Positions 18,712-27,101 of a stretch of 64,000 bases of DNA are shown in pieces. Position 1 is the first letter of the stretch. Each line of letters begins with the position of its first letter. The notes under the pieces were generated by a model. The model was not told the DNA's origin and did not search any database. It saw nothing but the letters and a program-made list of their open reading frames with translations. Source of the stretch: Chryseobacterium nakagawai (lineage in GTDB: Bacteria; Bacteroidota; Bacteroidia; Flavobacteriales; Weeksellaceae); contig NZ_LR134386.1 of the NCBI RefSeq assembly GCF_900637665.1, forward strand, positions 2,410,501 to 2,474,500, given 5' to 3'. The position numbers and the translations under genes are program-made.

Positions 18712-19482
18712 TTATTTTAGTTGTGGGGCAAACATGGGAGTTCCCTGGTTATTCAGGGCAAGTAAAGGAACCTGATATGTCTCTTCAAGAAGCCGTTTCA
18801 ATTCATCTGTTTCCATTGACTGAACAATTACGAGTTCATGATGGCGCATGACAAAAAAATCATCACCAAACTGAAAAGCAAGATTAGGATCATGCATTAC
18901 ACATAAAACGGTAGTTCCTTCACGGACTAACTGACGAATAACTTCTAATACAGCTACCTGGTAATGAAGATCCAGATGGTTGGTAGGTTCGTCAAGCATC
19001 AAAATATCCGGCTTCTGAACCAATACCCGGCACAAAAGAACCAATTGGCGCTCGCCGCCGGAAAGAGAAGTATAAGGTTTATCTTTTAAGTGGGTTAAAT
19101 TAAATTTTTGAAGAATGGCTTCTACTTCCTGATGGTCCGATTGTTTGGGTGAAAACCTGGAAAAAGAAGCTCTACCTGTTAAGACCACATCAAACACTTT
19201 AAATGGAAATGTAGTCTGATGAAATTGGGTTAAAAACCCTATGCGAACTGGAGTAGATGTCCCTATTTTTATTTTTCGGCGTTCCTTATCGGCAATCCAT
19301 ACGCTTCCTTTGTAGTTTTTTTCAAGTCCGGCAATGATCTTAAATAAGGTGGATTTACCACTTCCGTTTCTTCCTAAAATAACCGAAAGTTTTCCTTTTG
19401 CAAACTTTGCATTGACACTTTTCAGTACCTGATCTTTTTCATAATCAAAAGAAAGCTGTTCTATACTAATCATAGTGTTCAT
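18712..19482 (-). CDS. ABC importer ATPase, FecE/BtuD type
   Basis: 256 residues, with the Walker A loop GRNGSGKSTL at about 38-47, signature LSGGERQLVLL, Walker B ILMLDEPTNHLD, and a switch His in CVMHD. It energises a class III (siderophore, haem, B12 or nickel-chelate) importer. Its start overlaps the permease stop by 4 nt (ATGA), which indicates translational coupling. Upstream are the permease, binding protein and nickel chaperone genes; downstream a GNAT gene and the receptor gene. Confidence 0.95.
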   Translation of the reverse strand: MNTMISIEQLSFDYEKDQVLKSVNAKFAKGKLSVILGRNGSGKSTLFKIIAGLEKNYKGSVWIADKERRKIKIGTSTPVRIGFLTQFHQTTFPFKVFDVVLTGRASFSRFSPKQSDHQEVEAILQKFNLTHLKDKPYTSLSGGERQLVLLCRVLVQKPDILMLDEPTNHLDLHYQVAVLEVIRQLVREGTTVLCVMHDPNLAFQFGDDFFVMRHHELVIVQSMETDELKRLLEETYQVPLLALNNQGTPMFAPQLK

Positions 19483-20489
19483 GAGTTCCAGTTTATTACA
19501 TTTTTACGCATTAAATAGATGAAAATAGGGGCTCCGATAATCATGGTAAATACTCCGATCGGAATTTCAAAAGGCATTACAGTACGTGAGAAATCATCGA
19601 TCAATAATAAAAATGCACCACCAATACTAATATTAGCCCAAACGGTAATGCTGTTGTTCGGACCAAAAATCATTCTGCTGATATGAGGAACGATTAATCC
19701 GAACAGGCTGATAACTCCAACAGCGGCAACAGATGATGCTGTAATCATCGTGGCTACTGCCATCAGAATCAGTTTCAGAACTGTCGGATTGACTCCAACA
19801 GCCATGGCTTCATGATCTCCCAAGGCTAAAAGGTTGAGTTTCCATCGAAGTACAACAATAACGGTTAAACCAATAAGAATTGGGAATACAGCAGTATGGA
19901 CTTTCTGCCATGAAGCAGTATGTAGATTCCCCATGGTCCATTGTACAATAGCCTGTAATTTATAAGGATCACTCAGATATTGTAAAACGGTAAGAAATGC
20001 TGTAAATACTCCCGATACGATCATTCCGGCAAGAACCATACTGACAATGGATGTTTTGGCTCCGGCATACGAAACCAGATAAGTGATAACCACTGCCATA
20101 ACTCCGAAGATAAAAGCAGAAATATTAACCGCCATTATGGGAAATAACATGGCTAATGCTGCTCCAAATGCGGAGCCAGATGAAATTCCCAATGTAAATG
20201 GGTCAACGATAGGATTTCTGAAAACAGCCTGCAAAACTCCTCCGGCAGAAGCCAGGGAAGCACCTACGAGAAAAGTAAGGATGATGCGTGGTAGACGAAC
20301 TTGCCATAAAATCGTATGCAGACTTCCCTGCAGAACCGCTTCATCTTTGGAAATCCCAAACTCCAGGGCGATATGATGAAATAGTTCTCCCATACCAATA
20401 TTCTGGCTGGAACCTATCATCAGTGAAACAAACACCAAAAGTATAGGAAGCAGGATGAGTAAGGAAGATGTTTTAATGCTTTTTACCAT
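19479..20489 (-). CDS. ABC importer permease, FecCD family
   Basis: 336 residues with about ten membrane helices. FecCD signatures are present: VRLPRIILTFLVGASLASAGGVLQAVFRNPI near residue 50-80 (given here as family landmark), GISSGSAFGAALA, and the C-terminal LIVPHISRMIFGP with a GAPIF segment. It forms the inner-membrane channel of the class III importer encoded around it. The start codon overlaps the stop of the binding-protein gene by one base. Confidence 0.95.
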   Translation of the reverse strand: MVKSIKTSSLLILLPILLVFVSLMIGSSQNIGMGELFHHIALEFGISKDEAVLQGSLHTILWQVRLPRIILTFLVGASLASAGGVLQAVFRNPIVDPFTLGISSGSAFGAALAMLFPIMAVNISAFIFGVMAVVITYLVSYAGAKTSIVSMVLAGMIVSGVFTAFLTVLQYLSDPYKLQAIVQWTMGNLHTASWQKVHTAVFPILIGLTVIVVLRWKLNLLALGDHEAMAVGVNPTVLKLILMAVATMITASSVAAVGVISLFGLIVPHISRMIFGPNNSITVWANISIGGAFLLLIDDFSRTVMPFEIPIGVFTMIIGAPIFIYLMRKNVINWNS

Positions 20490-21502
20490 CAGATCAATCC
20501 TTTTTTGCCATAGATTATCTCGAAAGCTTTTTTTACATCCTGATCCAGCTGTTCCTGTGTATATTCAGGCATACACCAATGGCGAAGCTGTTTGGCAAAC
20601 AACATAAACTTCACCGTATGCGGGTCGTACGGAAACGATGGAGACATTACAAATACCTGCTTGTTTTTAACGGCAGGAAGAGCTTCCAATTCCTTAAGGC
20701 TGTAAACATCCGATAACTTTGAATTCCATAGAATGATAAGATCAGGATTCCACTTATACATGGTTTCAGCACTGATGTTGGGGGCTTCTACCGGAACAGG
20801 ACAGGCATTCTGAGCTCCGGAAAGGGTAATGGCCATATCAATCAGGCTTCCTTTTCCTGAAGTAGACATGATACGTCCTTTTGACCACGCATAGTAGATC
20901 TTTTTAGGAGAAGTGGCTTGAGATGCTCTCATTTTTTTTACTTCATCAGCAACATATCCTGTAATTTCCTCAGCTCGTTTCTGTTTTCCAAGCAGTTTCC
21001 CAACATTATTTAGTTCATCAAGAATCTTTTCATCATTTAAAGAAGAAAAAGTAAATACCGGAATTCCCAGATTTTCAATTTGATTGATATTGTCCTCATC
21101 AGTATTAAAGGTCAACACCAAATCAGGCTTCAATCCTACAATACTTTCTGCATTACTGGACTGTCCCCCAAAAGTAGGAGTTGCAATACTTTTGTTTTTA
21201 ATACGGTCATCAAGTTTGGAAAGGAAGCTGTAAGTATCTTCCATTTCGTAGATCTGTTGAGGTATTCCTACAATTTTTTCGCCTGCCTGAAGCATATAGA
21301 CATCATCCACCAATGCATTGTATAAAACAACAACGCGCATCGCTTCATGAGGAAGCGTGATCTTTTTACCTCTGCTGTCTGTTGCAGATACTTCTGTATT
21401 TGCTGAGGTTTCTGTATTATTTGAATTTTTGGAATTATTACAGCTTTGCAATACGAGTATGAGTGTTGAAAATACTGTAATAAATAGACTTTTAATTTTC
21501 AT
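20489..21502 (-). CDS. Metal-complex binding lipoprotein (class III, BtuF/CeuE-like)
   Basis: 337 residues from the ATG at 21502. This start gives a clean lipoprotein signal with LQSC; an upstream in-frame start at 21556 would put a poor leader before it. Two alpha/beta lobes joined by a long helix are visible, with NAESIVGLKPDLVLTF and MYKWNPDLIILWN as the typical strand motifs. It delivers ligand to the FecCD permease encoded next. The gene overlaps the UreE-like gene by 11 nt. Relatives such as CeuE of Helicobacter bind nickel complexes, others siderophores or B12; the operon favours nickel. Confidence 0.9.
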   Translation of the reverse strand: MKIKSLFITVFSTLILVLQSCNNSKNSNNTETSANTEVSATDSRGKKITLPHEAMRVVVLYNALVDDVYMLQAGEKIVGIPQQIYEMEDTYSFLSKLDDRIKNKSIATPTFGGQSSNAESIVGLKPDLVLTFNTDEDNINQIENLGIPVFTFSSLNDEKILDELNNVGKLLGKQKRAEEITGYVADEVKKMRASQATSPKKIYYAWSKGRIMSTSGKGSLIDMAITLSGAQNACPVPVEAPNISAETMYKWNPDLIILWNSKLSDVYSLKELEALPAVKNKQVFVMSPSFPYDPHTVKFMLFAKQLRHWCMPEYTQEQLDQDVKKAFEIIYGKKGLI

Positions 21503-21968
21503 AGATTCTATTTTTTGCCAGGTAACGTAAGGATTGATGAGATAAAAGCTGAGCATCCATCAGTTCAATACGTTTACCATATCTTAAAGAAAGCTGCTCA
21601 TACAGACGACCGTCATAAGGAACAGCGAACTTTTTATGGGAGATTAGAAATACCGGCAGATGCTGATTTCCGATAAAATAACAGAAGTCTGCTGCTTCAC
21701 CATTATTTTCAGTGGAAAAACATATGGTAAGGCAGGTTTTGATGAGAATGGTTGCCATCAGCTGCCCGTCGTTATATAATCTGTCTCCCTGCTGCCATTC
21801 TTTTCTATTTTTTAATTTTAGTTCTAAAACCACCCCGGATTTGGTGATCCGGGTTAGTTTTTGCTTTTTGTTTTCAAACCATTCGAGTTCCAGAACGTCA
21901 GAGCATTGATGGTTCAGATCAATTCCTGTTTTTATTTCATCAATTACGATTGGTTGTACTGTATTCAT
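21492..21968 (-). CDS. UreE-like nickel metallochaperone
   Basis: 158 residues. It has the UreE two-domain layout: N-terminal beta domain (SGVVLELKL, WQQGDRLYNDG) and C-terminal domain with FCYFIGNQHLPVFL, VPYDGRLYEQL. His103 in IGNQHLP matches the conserved interface His of UreE (GNRH motif) that binds nickel between two subunits. The His-rich tail of some UreE proteins is missing. No urease structural gene is in the window. It lies 1 nt after hypB and overlaps the binding-protein gene, which places it firmly in a nickel context. The assignment rests on motif reading. Confidence 0.75.
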   Translation of the reverse strand: MNTVQPIVIDEIKTGIDLNHQCSDVLELEWFENKKQKLTRITKSGVVLELKLKNRKEWQQGDRLYNDGQLMATILIKTCLTICFSTENNGEAADFCYFIGNQHLPVFLISHKKFAVPYDGRLYEQLSLRYGKRIELMDAQLLSHQSLRYLAKNRIYEN

Positions 21969-21969
21969 A

Positions 21970-22683
21970 TTAAGCTTCTTTAGCGCTTTCTTTTTTCAGT
22001 TTTACTTTTTCCTTCAGCCAGTTGCACCATTCTTCAATTCCGTCACCGTTGAGTGTACTGATCGTTATGACTTCAAGATTAGGGTTTACTTCATGGGCAT
22101 CTTTTGTTACCGCTTCTACAGAGAATGGAACATAAGGAAGCAAGTCTGCTTTAGAAACAAGCATCAGTTCACTGGTTAAGAACATACGGGGATACTTTTT
22201 AGGTTTATCATCGCCTTCAGTAGAAGCCAGAAGAGTGACACGATAATCTTCTCCAAGGTCAAATGCTGATGGGCAAAGAAGATTTCCTACGTTTTCGATG
22301 AATAATAAATCAACACCCTCTAAATCGAGGTGATCCAGTGCCTGCAAAATCATCTGAGCCTCAATATGACACATGCCACCCGTTACAATCTGTAAGGCAT
22401 TGATTCCTGCCTCACGCATTCTGATCGCATCACGCTCTGTTTCCGGGTCACCTACAAGAATTGAAATATTAAGATCCTGCGCCAGTCTTTTTCCGGTTTC
22501 CTGCATTAATGTTGTTTTCCCGGATCCCGGAGAGGAACATACATTGATAACGCAGACATCTTTCAGACGGTCTCTGATAGCTTTGGCTACAAAATCATTA
22601 GCCTTTAATAAATGAAGAGTGGTATTATCACATTGAACCGATCCTACGCGGTTTCCTAGACTTTTTGGATTAGCTGTTGACAT
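21970..22683 (-). CDS. hypB: Nickel incorporation GTPase HypB
   Basis: 237 residues of the SIMIBI GTPase class. P-loop SSPGSGKTT at 51-59; GDPETERDA at 78-86; metal-site TGGMCHIEAQM with Cys105 and His106; FIENVGNLLCPSAFDLGE at 128-145 with Cys137 (the CPxxFDLG signature); and SKADLLP for base recognition. In known systems HypB hydrolyses GTP to help load nickel into [NiFe]-hydrogenase, and in Helicobacter also urease. It lacks a His-rich N-terminus. It is HypB and not UreG because of the CH pair. The gene follows hypA by 1 nt. Confidence 0.95.
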   Translation of the reverse strand: MSTANPKSLGNRVGSVQCDNTTLHLLKANDFVAKAIRDRLKDVCVINVCSSPGSGKTTLMQETGKRLAQDLNISILVGDPETERDAIRMREAGINALQIVTGGMCHIEAQMILQALDHLDLEGVDLLFIENVGNLLCPSAFDLGEDYRVTLLASTEGDDKPKKYPRMFLTSELMLVSKADLLPYVPFSVEAVTKDAHEVNPNLEVITISTLNGDGIEEWCNWLKEKVKLKKESAKEA

Positions 22684-22684
22684 A

Positions 22685-23038
22685 TTAATGATTTTTTTGT
22701 TTAAAAATTACTTTTGAAATAAAGAGTTCGTTTCCCTGAACAATATGAGCAGAGGGAGTTCCGCAGTCGTCGCACACAAATTTGTGGTACCTGACCGGAA
22801 AATCTTTGTGGCACCGGTCACAGTGAGCTATAATATCGTTGACGAGCACTTCAAGTTCCATTTCCTGGTAGTACGGATGGTCGGTAATGAATGCATCAAA
22901 CGCATTCTGAATCAGGACAGGCTGCACATTGGATAATAGTCCTGCCGTTACCTGAACCTGTTGGATATCTTCTACTTTAGCATGATAATGCTCTTGCAAA
23001 GTGTCAAAGATATCCTTCACTATACTCAATTCATGCAT
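22685..23038 (-). CDS. hypA: Nickel chaperone HypA
   Basis: 117 residues, the family length. The N-terminus is MHEL, with His2 as the nickel ligand in this family. A zinc site of four cysteines follows the CxxC-x12-CxxC pattern at 73, 76, 89 and 92. HypA hands nickel to its target enzyme together with HypB, encoded 1 nt downstream. The presence of hypA and hypB without any other hydrogenase maturation gene (hypC-F) or hydrogenase subunit in the window is unusual. Confidence 0.95.
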   Translation of the reverse strand: MHELSIVKDIFDTLQEHYHAKVEDIQQVQVTAGLLSNVQPVLIQNAFDAFITDHPYYQEMELEVLVNDIIAHCDRCHKDFPVRYHKFVCDDCGTPSAHIVQGNELFISKVIFKQKNH

Positions 23039-23113
23039 AGCTTATATTTTTATAGGTGAAACTGATTACCTGAATTTTTCGGATAACCTTAATAAGAATT
23101 ATAGATGTGAAAC

Positions 23114-23123
23114 CCAATATTGG
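23114..23123. promoter_or_regulatory. Short palindrome upstream of hypA
   Basis: CCAATATTGG, a perfect 10-bp palindrome, lies 76 nt before the hypA start and after the stop of the small upstream gene. It is flanked by ACCC/GGGT-like bases that could extend it. It may be a binding site or chance; it does not match the NikR operator pattern. Confidence 0.25.
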
Positions 23124-23155
23124 CGGGTGTTTAAATGTAGATTAAAGCATGAAGC

Positions 23156-23518
23156 TTATATTCTGATCTTTAGATTATGAAATAAAAGATATTTGGGAAG
23201 GTGATAATGATGTGCCCATTCTGTTTCAGAACTCATTATCGTAGTAGAGTTTAAGCCAGATCCCCATGAAAACATTTCTTTTTCAAAAAGGATAAAAGGC
23301 AGATCAAAAAAAGTTTTGTCAACATCAAAATCATTTTCAACAATCGATGCGATGAATAAAAGATCATGCTGCTGAACGGAATTAGATACTTTAAAACTTA
23401 TTTGATTCTCTGAAGAATGAACAGAAATATTACTTTTTTTGTGGTGAGCGAATCCCAGTAGTAATGTAAAAAACAGGACAAGCATAAAAGTAATTGATAT
23501 GTAAAGAGACTTCTTCAT
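23156..23518 (-). CDS. Small predicted membrane or exported protein, first gene of the nickel operon
   Basis: 120 residues from the ATG at 23518 (an in-frame ATG at 23530 adds four). One N-terminal hydrophobic helix (about 4-24) is followed by HHKK and a short extracytoplasmic part with a second His-rich spot (WAHHYH near residue 100). No family recognised. It is on the same strand as hypA, 117 nt upstream, so it may open the operon. The His clusters could touch metal, but this is weak evidence. A -7-like TAAATTTG lies on minus at 23535-23528, only a few bases before the start. Confidence 0.55.
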   Translation of the reverse strand: MKKSLYISITFMLVLFFTLLLGFAHHKKSNISVHSSENQISFKVSNSVQQHDLLFIASIVENDFDVDKTFFDLPFILFEKEMFSWGSGLNSTTIMSSETEWAHHYHLPKYLLFHNLKIRI

Positions 23519-23814
23519 TGAGTATAGCAAATTTACATCATTTTAGCGCCTGCATTCTTACCAAAAACCTTTTAAAAATGTTCAAAATCAGGACGGAATA
23601 GACTTCTTTATAGAATACTTCTTTTATGCTTTTTTTACGTATTTTAATTATTATGTTTTTGTAAATCAATATATTAGTTGAATATTGCTTGGCTTTTAAG
23701 GTTTAATGAGAATGTTGAAAAAAATGACTTTTTGATTTTGAATATGAAAAAGTAGTAATTTTGAGTAAAGCACCTGTATGATAGGCTAATTTTAATTTTA
23801 AAAATGATCACAAA

Positions 23815-24363
23815 ATGAATATATCCAACTATCAGTTTATCCTGTTTTTTATATTAATTTCCATCGCTGTACCTGCTCAGAAAAAGAAAAATAAAGAGGC
23901 TCCACCACCGCCTAAAAAAGTGGAGTATATGCATCCTGAACCTAAAGCAAAAGAAACGGCTTTCAATGCTGAAATGGAGGCTAACACAGCATTCAGATGG
24001 AAGAATGAGCCCGAAATATTAACCACTTTTACTCCTAATGACCTTGTAGAAAAGATCTATGATTTCAGTGGAATGTATGCTGTACGCATTATGTCTCATT
24101 ATCCATTGGAGACCGTAAGCTATAAGAAGCCGAATAAAGGAGATGATCGTGTTGTTCTTCTAGGATATACTGTAAGATATGAAGATTACGATACCATTGA
24201 ACTAAAAGGAAGTAAAATGACAATTTCTGATAAAAAAGATCCTAAAAAGGAAAAAATAATCCTTGATGTGATAAAAAAAGGAAATAAAATTATTAAGATC
24301 AAGGAAGTAAAGACAGGAAGAGTATTTAGTAAATCGGAATATTCTCCCTCTCCATCAATATAA
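23815..24363 (+). CDS. Secreted protein of unknown function
   Basis: 182 residues. A signal peptide ends near VPAQ (residue 21) and is followed by a Lys/Pro-rich stretch with four prolines in a row, then a folded part rich in charged strands. I do not recognise the family. It is a single gene on plus, divergent from the nickel operon with a gap of about 300 bp that should contain both promoters. Confidence 0.7.
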   Translation: MNISNYQFILFFILISIAVPAQKKKNKEAPPPPKKVEYMHPEPKAKETAFNAEMEANTAFRWKNEPEILTTFTPNDLVEKIYDFSGMYAVRIMSHYPLETVSYKKPNKGDDRVVLLGYTVRYEDYDTIELKGSKMTISDKKDPKKEKIILDVIKKGNKIIKIKEVKTGRVFSKSEYSPSPSI

Positions 24364-24378
24364 AGTTTCACCATATTT

Positions 24379-24420
24379 TCTATGTGCTTCTATTTTTTTT
24401 TAACCGTATAAGCACATAGA
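24379..24420. terminator. Hairpin between convergent genes
   Basis: TCTATGTGCTT (24379-24389) pairs with AAGCACATAGA (24410-24420), perfect 11-bp arms enclosing a T-rich loop. It separates the secreted protein gene from the acetyltransferase gene and may end both transcripts. The CACATAGA core also resembles repeat pieces seen elsewhere in gaps of this window. Confidence 0.55.
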
Positions 24421-24489
24421 TTTTGACCTGAATGACAGTGATGTATAATTGTATATAGCCACTTTCACAAATATTTGGTTTTTATTAAT

Positions 24490-25047
24490 TTATATTTTCG
24501 AAAAATAGTCTTCTTCAAGAATAGCATATTCGTAATTATCACTCCATCCGCTTTTTAAGGGGAGTAGTTTTCTGCGATGTGCCTCTCTTATCATACCACA
24601 CTTTTCCATGACTTTATAGGAGGCAATATTGTCAACAGCACACCCGGCTTCAATCCTATGCAGTTTTAAATCTTCAAAACCAAATTGAATGATTCTTTCT
24701 AACGCTTCCGTCCCATATCCTTTTCCCCAGACTTCAGGGCTAAGCTTATACCATGTTTCTGCATTTTTGTAATGAAGCTTAATAAGATCAATACCGATAA
24801 TGCCTGCAAAAGTTTGGTCAATGGCCGTTTCTATTAAAAAAGTAAACTTTTTCCGGTCTTCACCATATTTTGCTTCTGATTGCCATGTGTTTATCAATTT
24901 TTGGGTTTCTTTTTCGTCATCAGCGTAAGAAGTAGGATTAAATGCTGTACTTTCTGGTTTTAAAAGCATTTCATGTACATTGAAAACATCACTTTCTTTG
25001 AATGGACGCAGGATTAATTGTTTTGATTTTAATATAAGGTCGCTCAT
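24490..25047 (-). CDS. GNAT-family N-acetyltransferase, RimJ/RimL type
   Basis: 185 residues from the ATG at 25047 (25059 is also in frame). Typical of the RimJ/RimL branch: LRPFKESDVFNVHEML near the start, EVWGKGYGTEALERII as CoA loop, and HRIEAGCAVDNIASYKVMEKCGM as the late signature. Probably acetylates a protein N-terminus or a small amine. Single gene, convergent with the secreted protein gene. Confidence 0.9.
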   Translation of the reverse strand: MSDLILKSKQLILRPFKESDVFNVHEMLLKPESTAFNPTSYADDEKETQKLINTWQSEAKYGEDRKKFTFLIETAIDQTFAGIIGIDLIKLHYKNAETWYKLSPEVWGKGYGTEALERIIQFGFEDLKLHRIEAGCAVDNIASYKVMEKCGMIREAHRRKLLPLKSGWSDNYEYAILEEDYFSKI

Positions 25048-25200
25048 TGAATAATGCATTTTTTATCGAATATAAAAATAGTCAGAATTCAGGGGATCAG
25101 AAAATGTTCTGAAAAATAAATAAAACTAGATAGATTACGGTTTCCCATACATCAAGGATCATGATTTTGCCTATTATTGTACCCTAATCTCTAATTAACC

Positions 25201-26862
25201 ATGGAAATCGTATTAATTATTATTTTGCTTCTGTTAGTGTTTTATGCATTTGGAAAATCTGGAACATTAAAAAAAGAATCTCTTAAAAAAGATACTAAGA
25301 TTGCAAACCTGAACCGTGAAAATAGTCAATTAAAGACTGATGTATTAAAATTACAGACAGATAAAGGTGTTTTAAGCAAAAAAAATGCAGAGTTATTACA
25401 ACACAATGATGCTTTAAGAAAATATCAGGATATCATTGATGTTAAATTAGAGTGTGAATATCTATTGCAAAAAGCACAGAGAGATGGTTTGAAGATAAAG
25501 GCAAGGGCAGAACTGGAACTTTCTGATGCACAGGGACAGGCACGAGAAATGCGTAGAAATGTAAAGGAACTGACTGAAAAAAGATCTAGAGAAATTGAAT
25601 TACTGTATGAAAATGCTGTATATGAGGCTAAGCGTATTGTTGATAATGCAGAAATAAGGGCCGAATCAATTGGTGGTGACGCGTACCGAAGCTTAAGAGA
25701 AGCCGATCAGATTGCAGAGCGGGTTAAAGCCATGAAAAATGTCATCAAAGGCTATGGAAATGAATATTTAATACCAACCTATACTTTACTGGATGAGCTG
25801 GCTGAAGATTTTGGACATAAAGAAGCTGGAGAAAATTTGAAGAAACTGCGTCAGAATAATAAGCTTATGATTGTAAGCAGACAAGCTGGAATTTGTGATT
25901 ATATGGATGAATCAAGAAGGAACACAGCTATTGATTTTGTTATTGATGCTTATAACGGAAAAGCAGACTCTATTTTATCTTCCGTAAAAAAAGACAATTT
26001 TGGAACATTGAAACAAAAGATGGATGATGCTTTCCAATTGGTTAATTTTAACGGGCAGGCCTTTAGAAATGCAAGAATCTCAGAGGTATATCACAGCGCT
26101 AGAGTTGAAGAATTAAAATGGGCAGTTGTTGCTCAGGAACTGAAGTGGCAGGAGCAGGAAGAGCAAAGACAAATTCGGGAACAGATCCGTGAAGAGGAGA
26201 GAGCCCGTAAGGAATATGAAAAAGCTATTAAAGAAGCTGAAAAAGAAGAATTGACTTTAAAAAGATTGATTGAAAAAGCAGAATCTCAGGTCGCAAGAGC
26301 AAATGAAGAGCAAAAGCTGCAATTTCAACAGAAATTGGAAGAGCTACAGCAGAAGCTTACTCAGGCAGAAGAAAAAAATCAAAGAGCTATATCCATGGCT
26401 CAACAGACCAGAACAGGAAATGTGTATATTATTTCCAATATTGGGTCATTTGGAGAAGATGTTTATAAAATTGGTATGACAAGACGTCTGGAACCTTTAG
26501 ACCGTGTCCGGGAATTAGGAGATGCCAGTGTTCCATTTGAATTTGATGTTCACGCGATGATCTATTGTGATGATGCACCGGCATTGGAAAAACAATTGCA
26601 CCGGAAGTTCTTGAAAAGGCAGCTTAATAAAATCAATCCAAGAAAAGAGTTTTTTAAATTAAATATCCATGAGGTAAGAAGTTATCTGGAATCTATGGGA
26701 ATTAGCTGTAAATGGACCCTATCTGCGGAAGCCAAACAATATCGTGAAACTTTGAAGCTTGAAGAAGAAATGAAAACGAATAAACAACTTGAGGCTGAAT
26801 GGGAACAATATCAGGAAATTGAAGATCCTGTTACGTATGATGAAGTAATGAGTGAGGAATAA
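25201..26862 (+). CDS. DUF4041 protein with C-terminal GIY-YIG (T5orf172-type) domain
   Basis: 553 residues. An N-terminal hydrophobic helix (about 3-17) is followed by a coiled coil to about 80, a central DUF4041-like region (about 130-265, with YGNEYLIPTYTLLDELAE), a second long coiled coil (about 285-395), and a GIY-YIG nuclease-like domain at about 405-500: NVYIISN, VYKIGMTRR, ALEKQLHRKF, NPRKEFFKL. The fold matches the T5orf172/Mug113 branch. Proteins of this make-up occur in phages and in bacterial genomes; their role is not settled. The membrane helix suggests anchoring. It stands alone, between an acetyltransferase and a methyltransferase gene. Confidence 0.85.
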   Translation: MEIVLIIILLLLVFYAFGKSGTLKKESLKKDTKIANLNRENSQLKTDVLKLQTDKGVLSKKNAELLQHNDALRKYQDIIDVKLECEYLLQKAQRDGLKIKARAELELSDAQGQAREMRRNVKELTEKRSREIELLYENAVYEAKRIVDNAEIRAESIGGDAYRSLREADQIAERVKAMKNVIKGYGNEYLIPTYTLLDELAEDFGHKEAGENLKKLRQNNKLMIVSRQAGICDYMDESRRNTAIDFVIDAYNGKADSILSSVKKDNFGTLKQKMDDAFQLVNFNGQAFRNARISEVYHSARVEELKWAVVAQELKWQEQEEQRQIREQIREEERARKEYEKAIKEAEKEELTLKRLIEKAESQVARANEEQKLQFQQKLEELQQKLTQAEEKNQRAISMAQQTRTGNVYIISNIGSFGEDVYKIGMTRRLEPLDRVRELGDASVPFEFDVHAMIYCDDAPALEKQLHRKFLKRQLNKINPRKEFFKLNIHEVRSYLESMGISCKWTLSAEAKQYRETLKLEEEMKTNKQLEAEWEQYQEIEDPVTYDEVMSEE

Positions 26863-26908
26863 GATTCTTTTTTTCAATACACCAGAGAAGATTGTGAATG
26901 TCATCTAT

Positions 26909-26942
26909 AAAGTCTTTAAACCGTATGTTTAAAGACTTTTTC
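26909..26942 (+). terminator. Terminator after the DUF4041/GIY-YIG gene
   Basis: Perfect 13-bp arms AAAGTCTTTAAAC and GTTTAAAGACTTT (26909-26921, 26927-26939) with a 5-nt loop and trailing T. Confidence 0.85.
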
Positions 26943-27101
26943 TGTTATAAAACAATCTAATACAGCCAAAATACAATCATTTATCAGTCTTTTTCGCGAA
27001 AATAGACAGCCTTTTCAGCGTTGTTGGGTATTAAAGTCTCTATATTTGGATACTGTAATGCATTGTAAGTGTTTTATAATGCTAATGAAAAAGATAATAA
27101 T

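Noticed and set aside
23519..23814. NikR operator upstream of the nickel operon
   Set aside because: A GTATGA half-site exists in the gap, but no TCATAC partner lies at the required 16-nt spacing.
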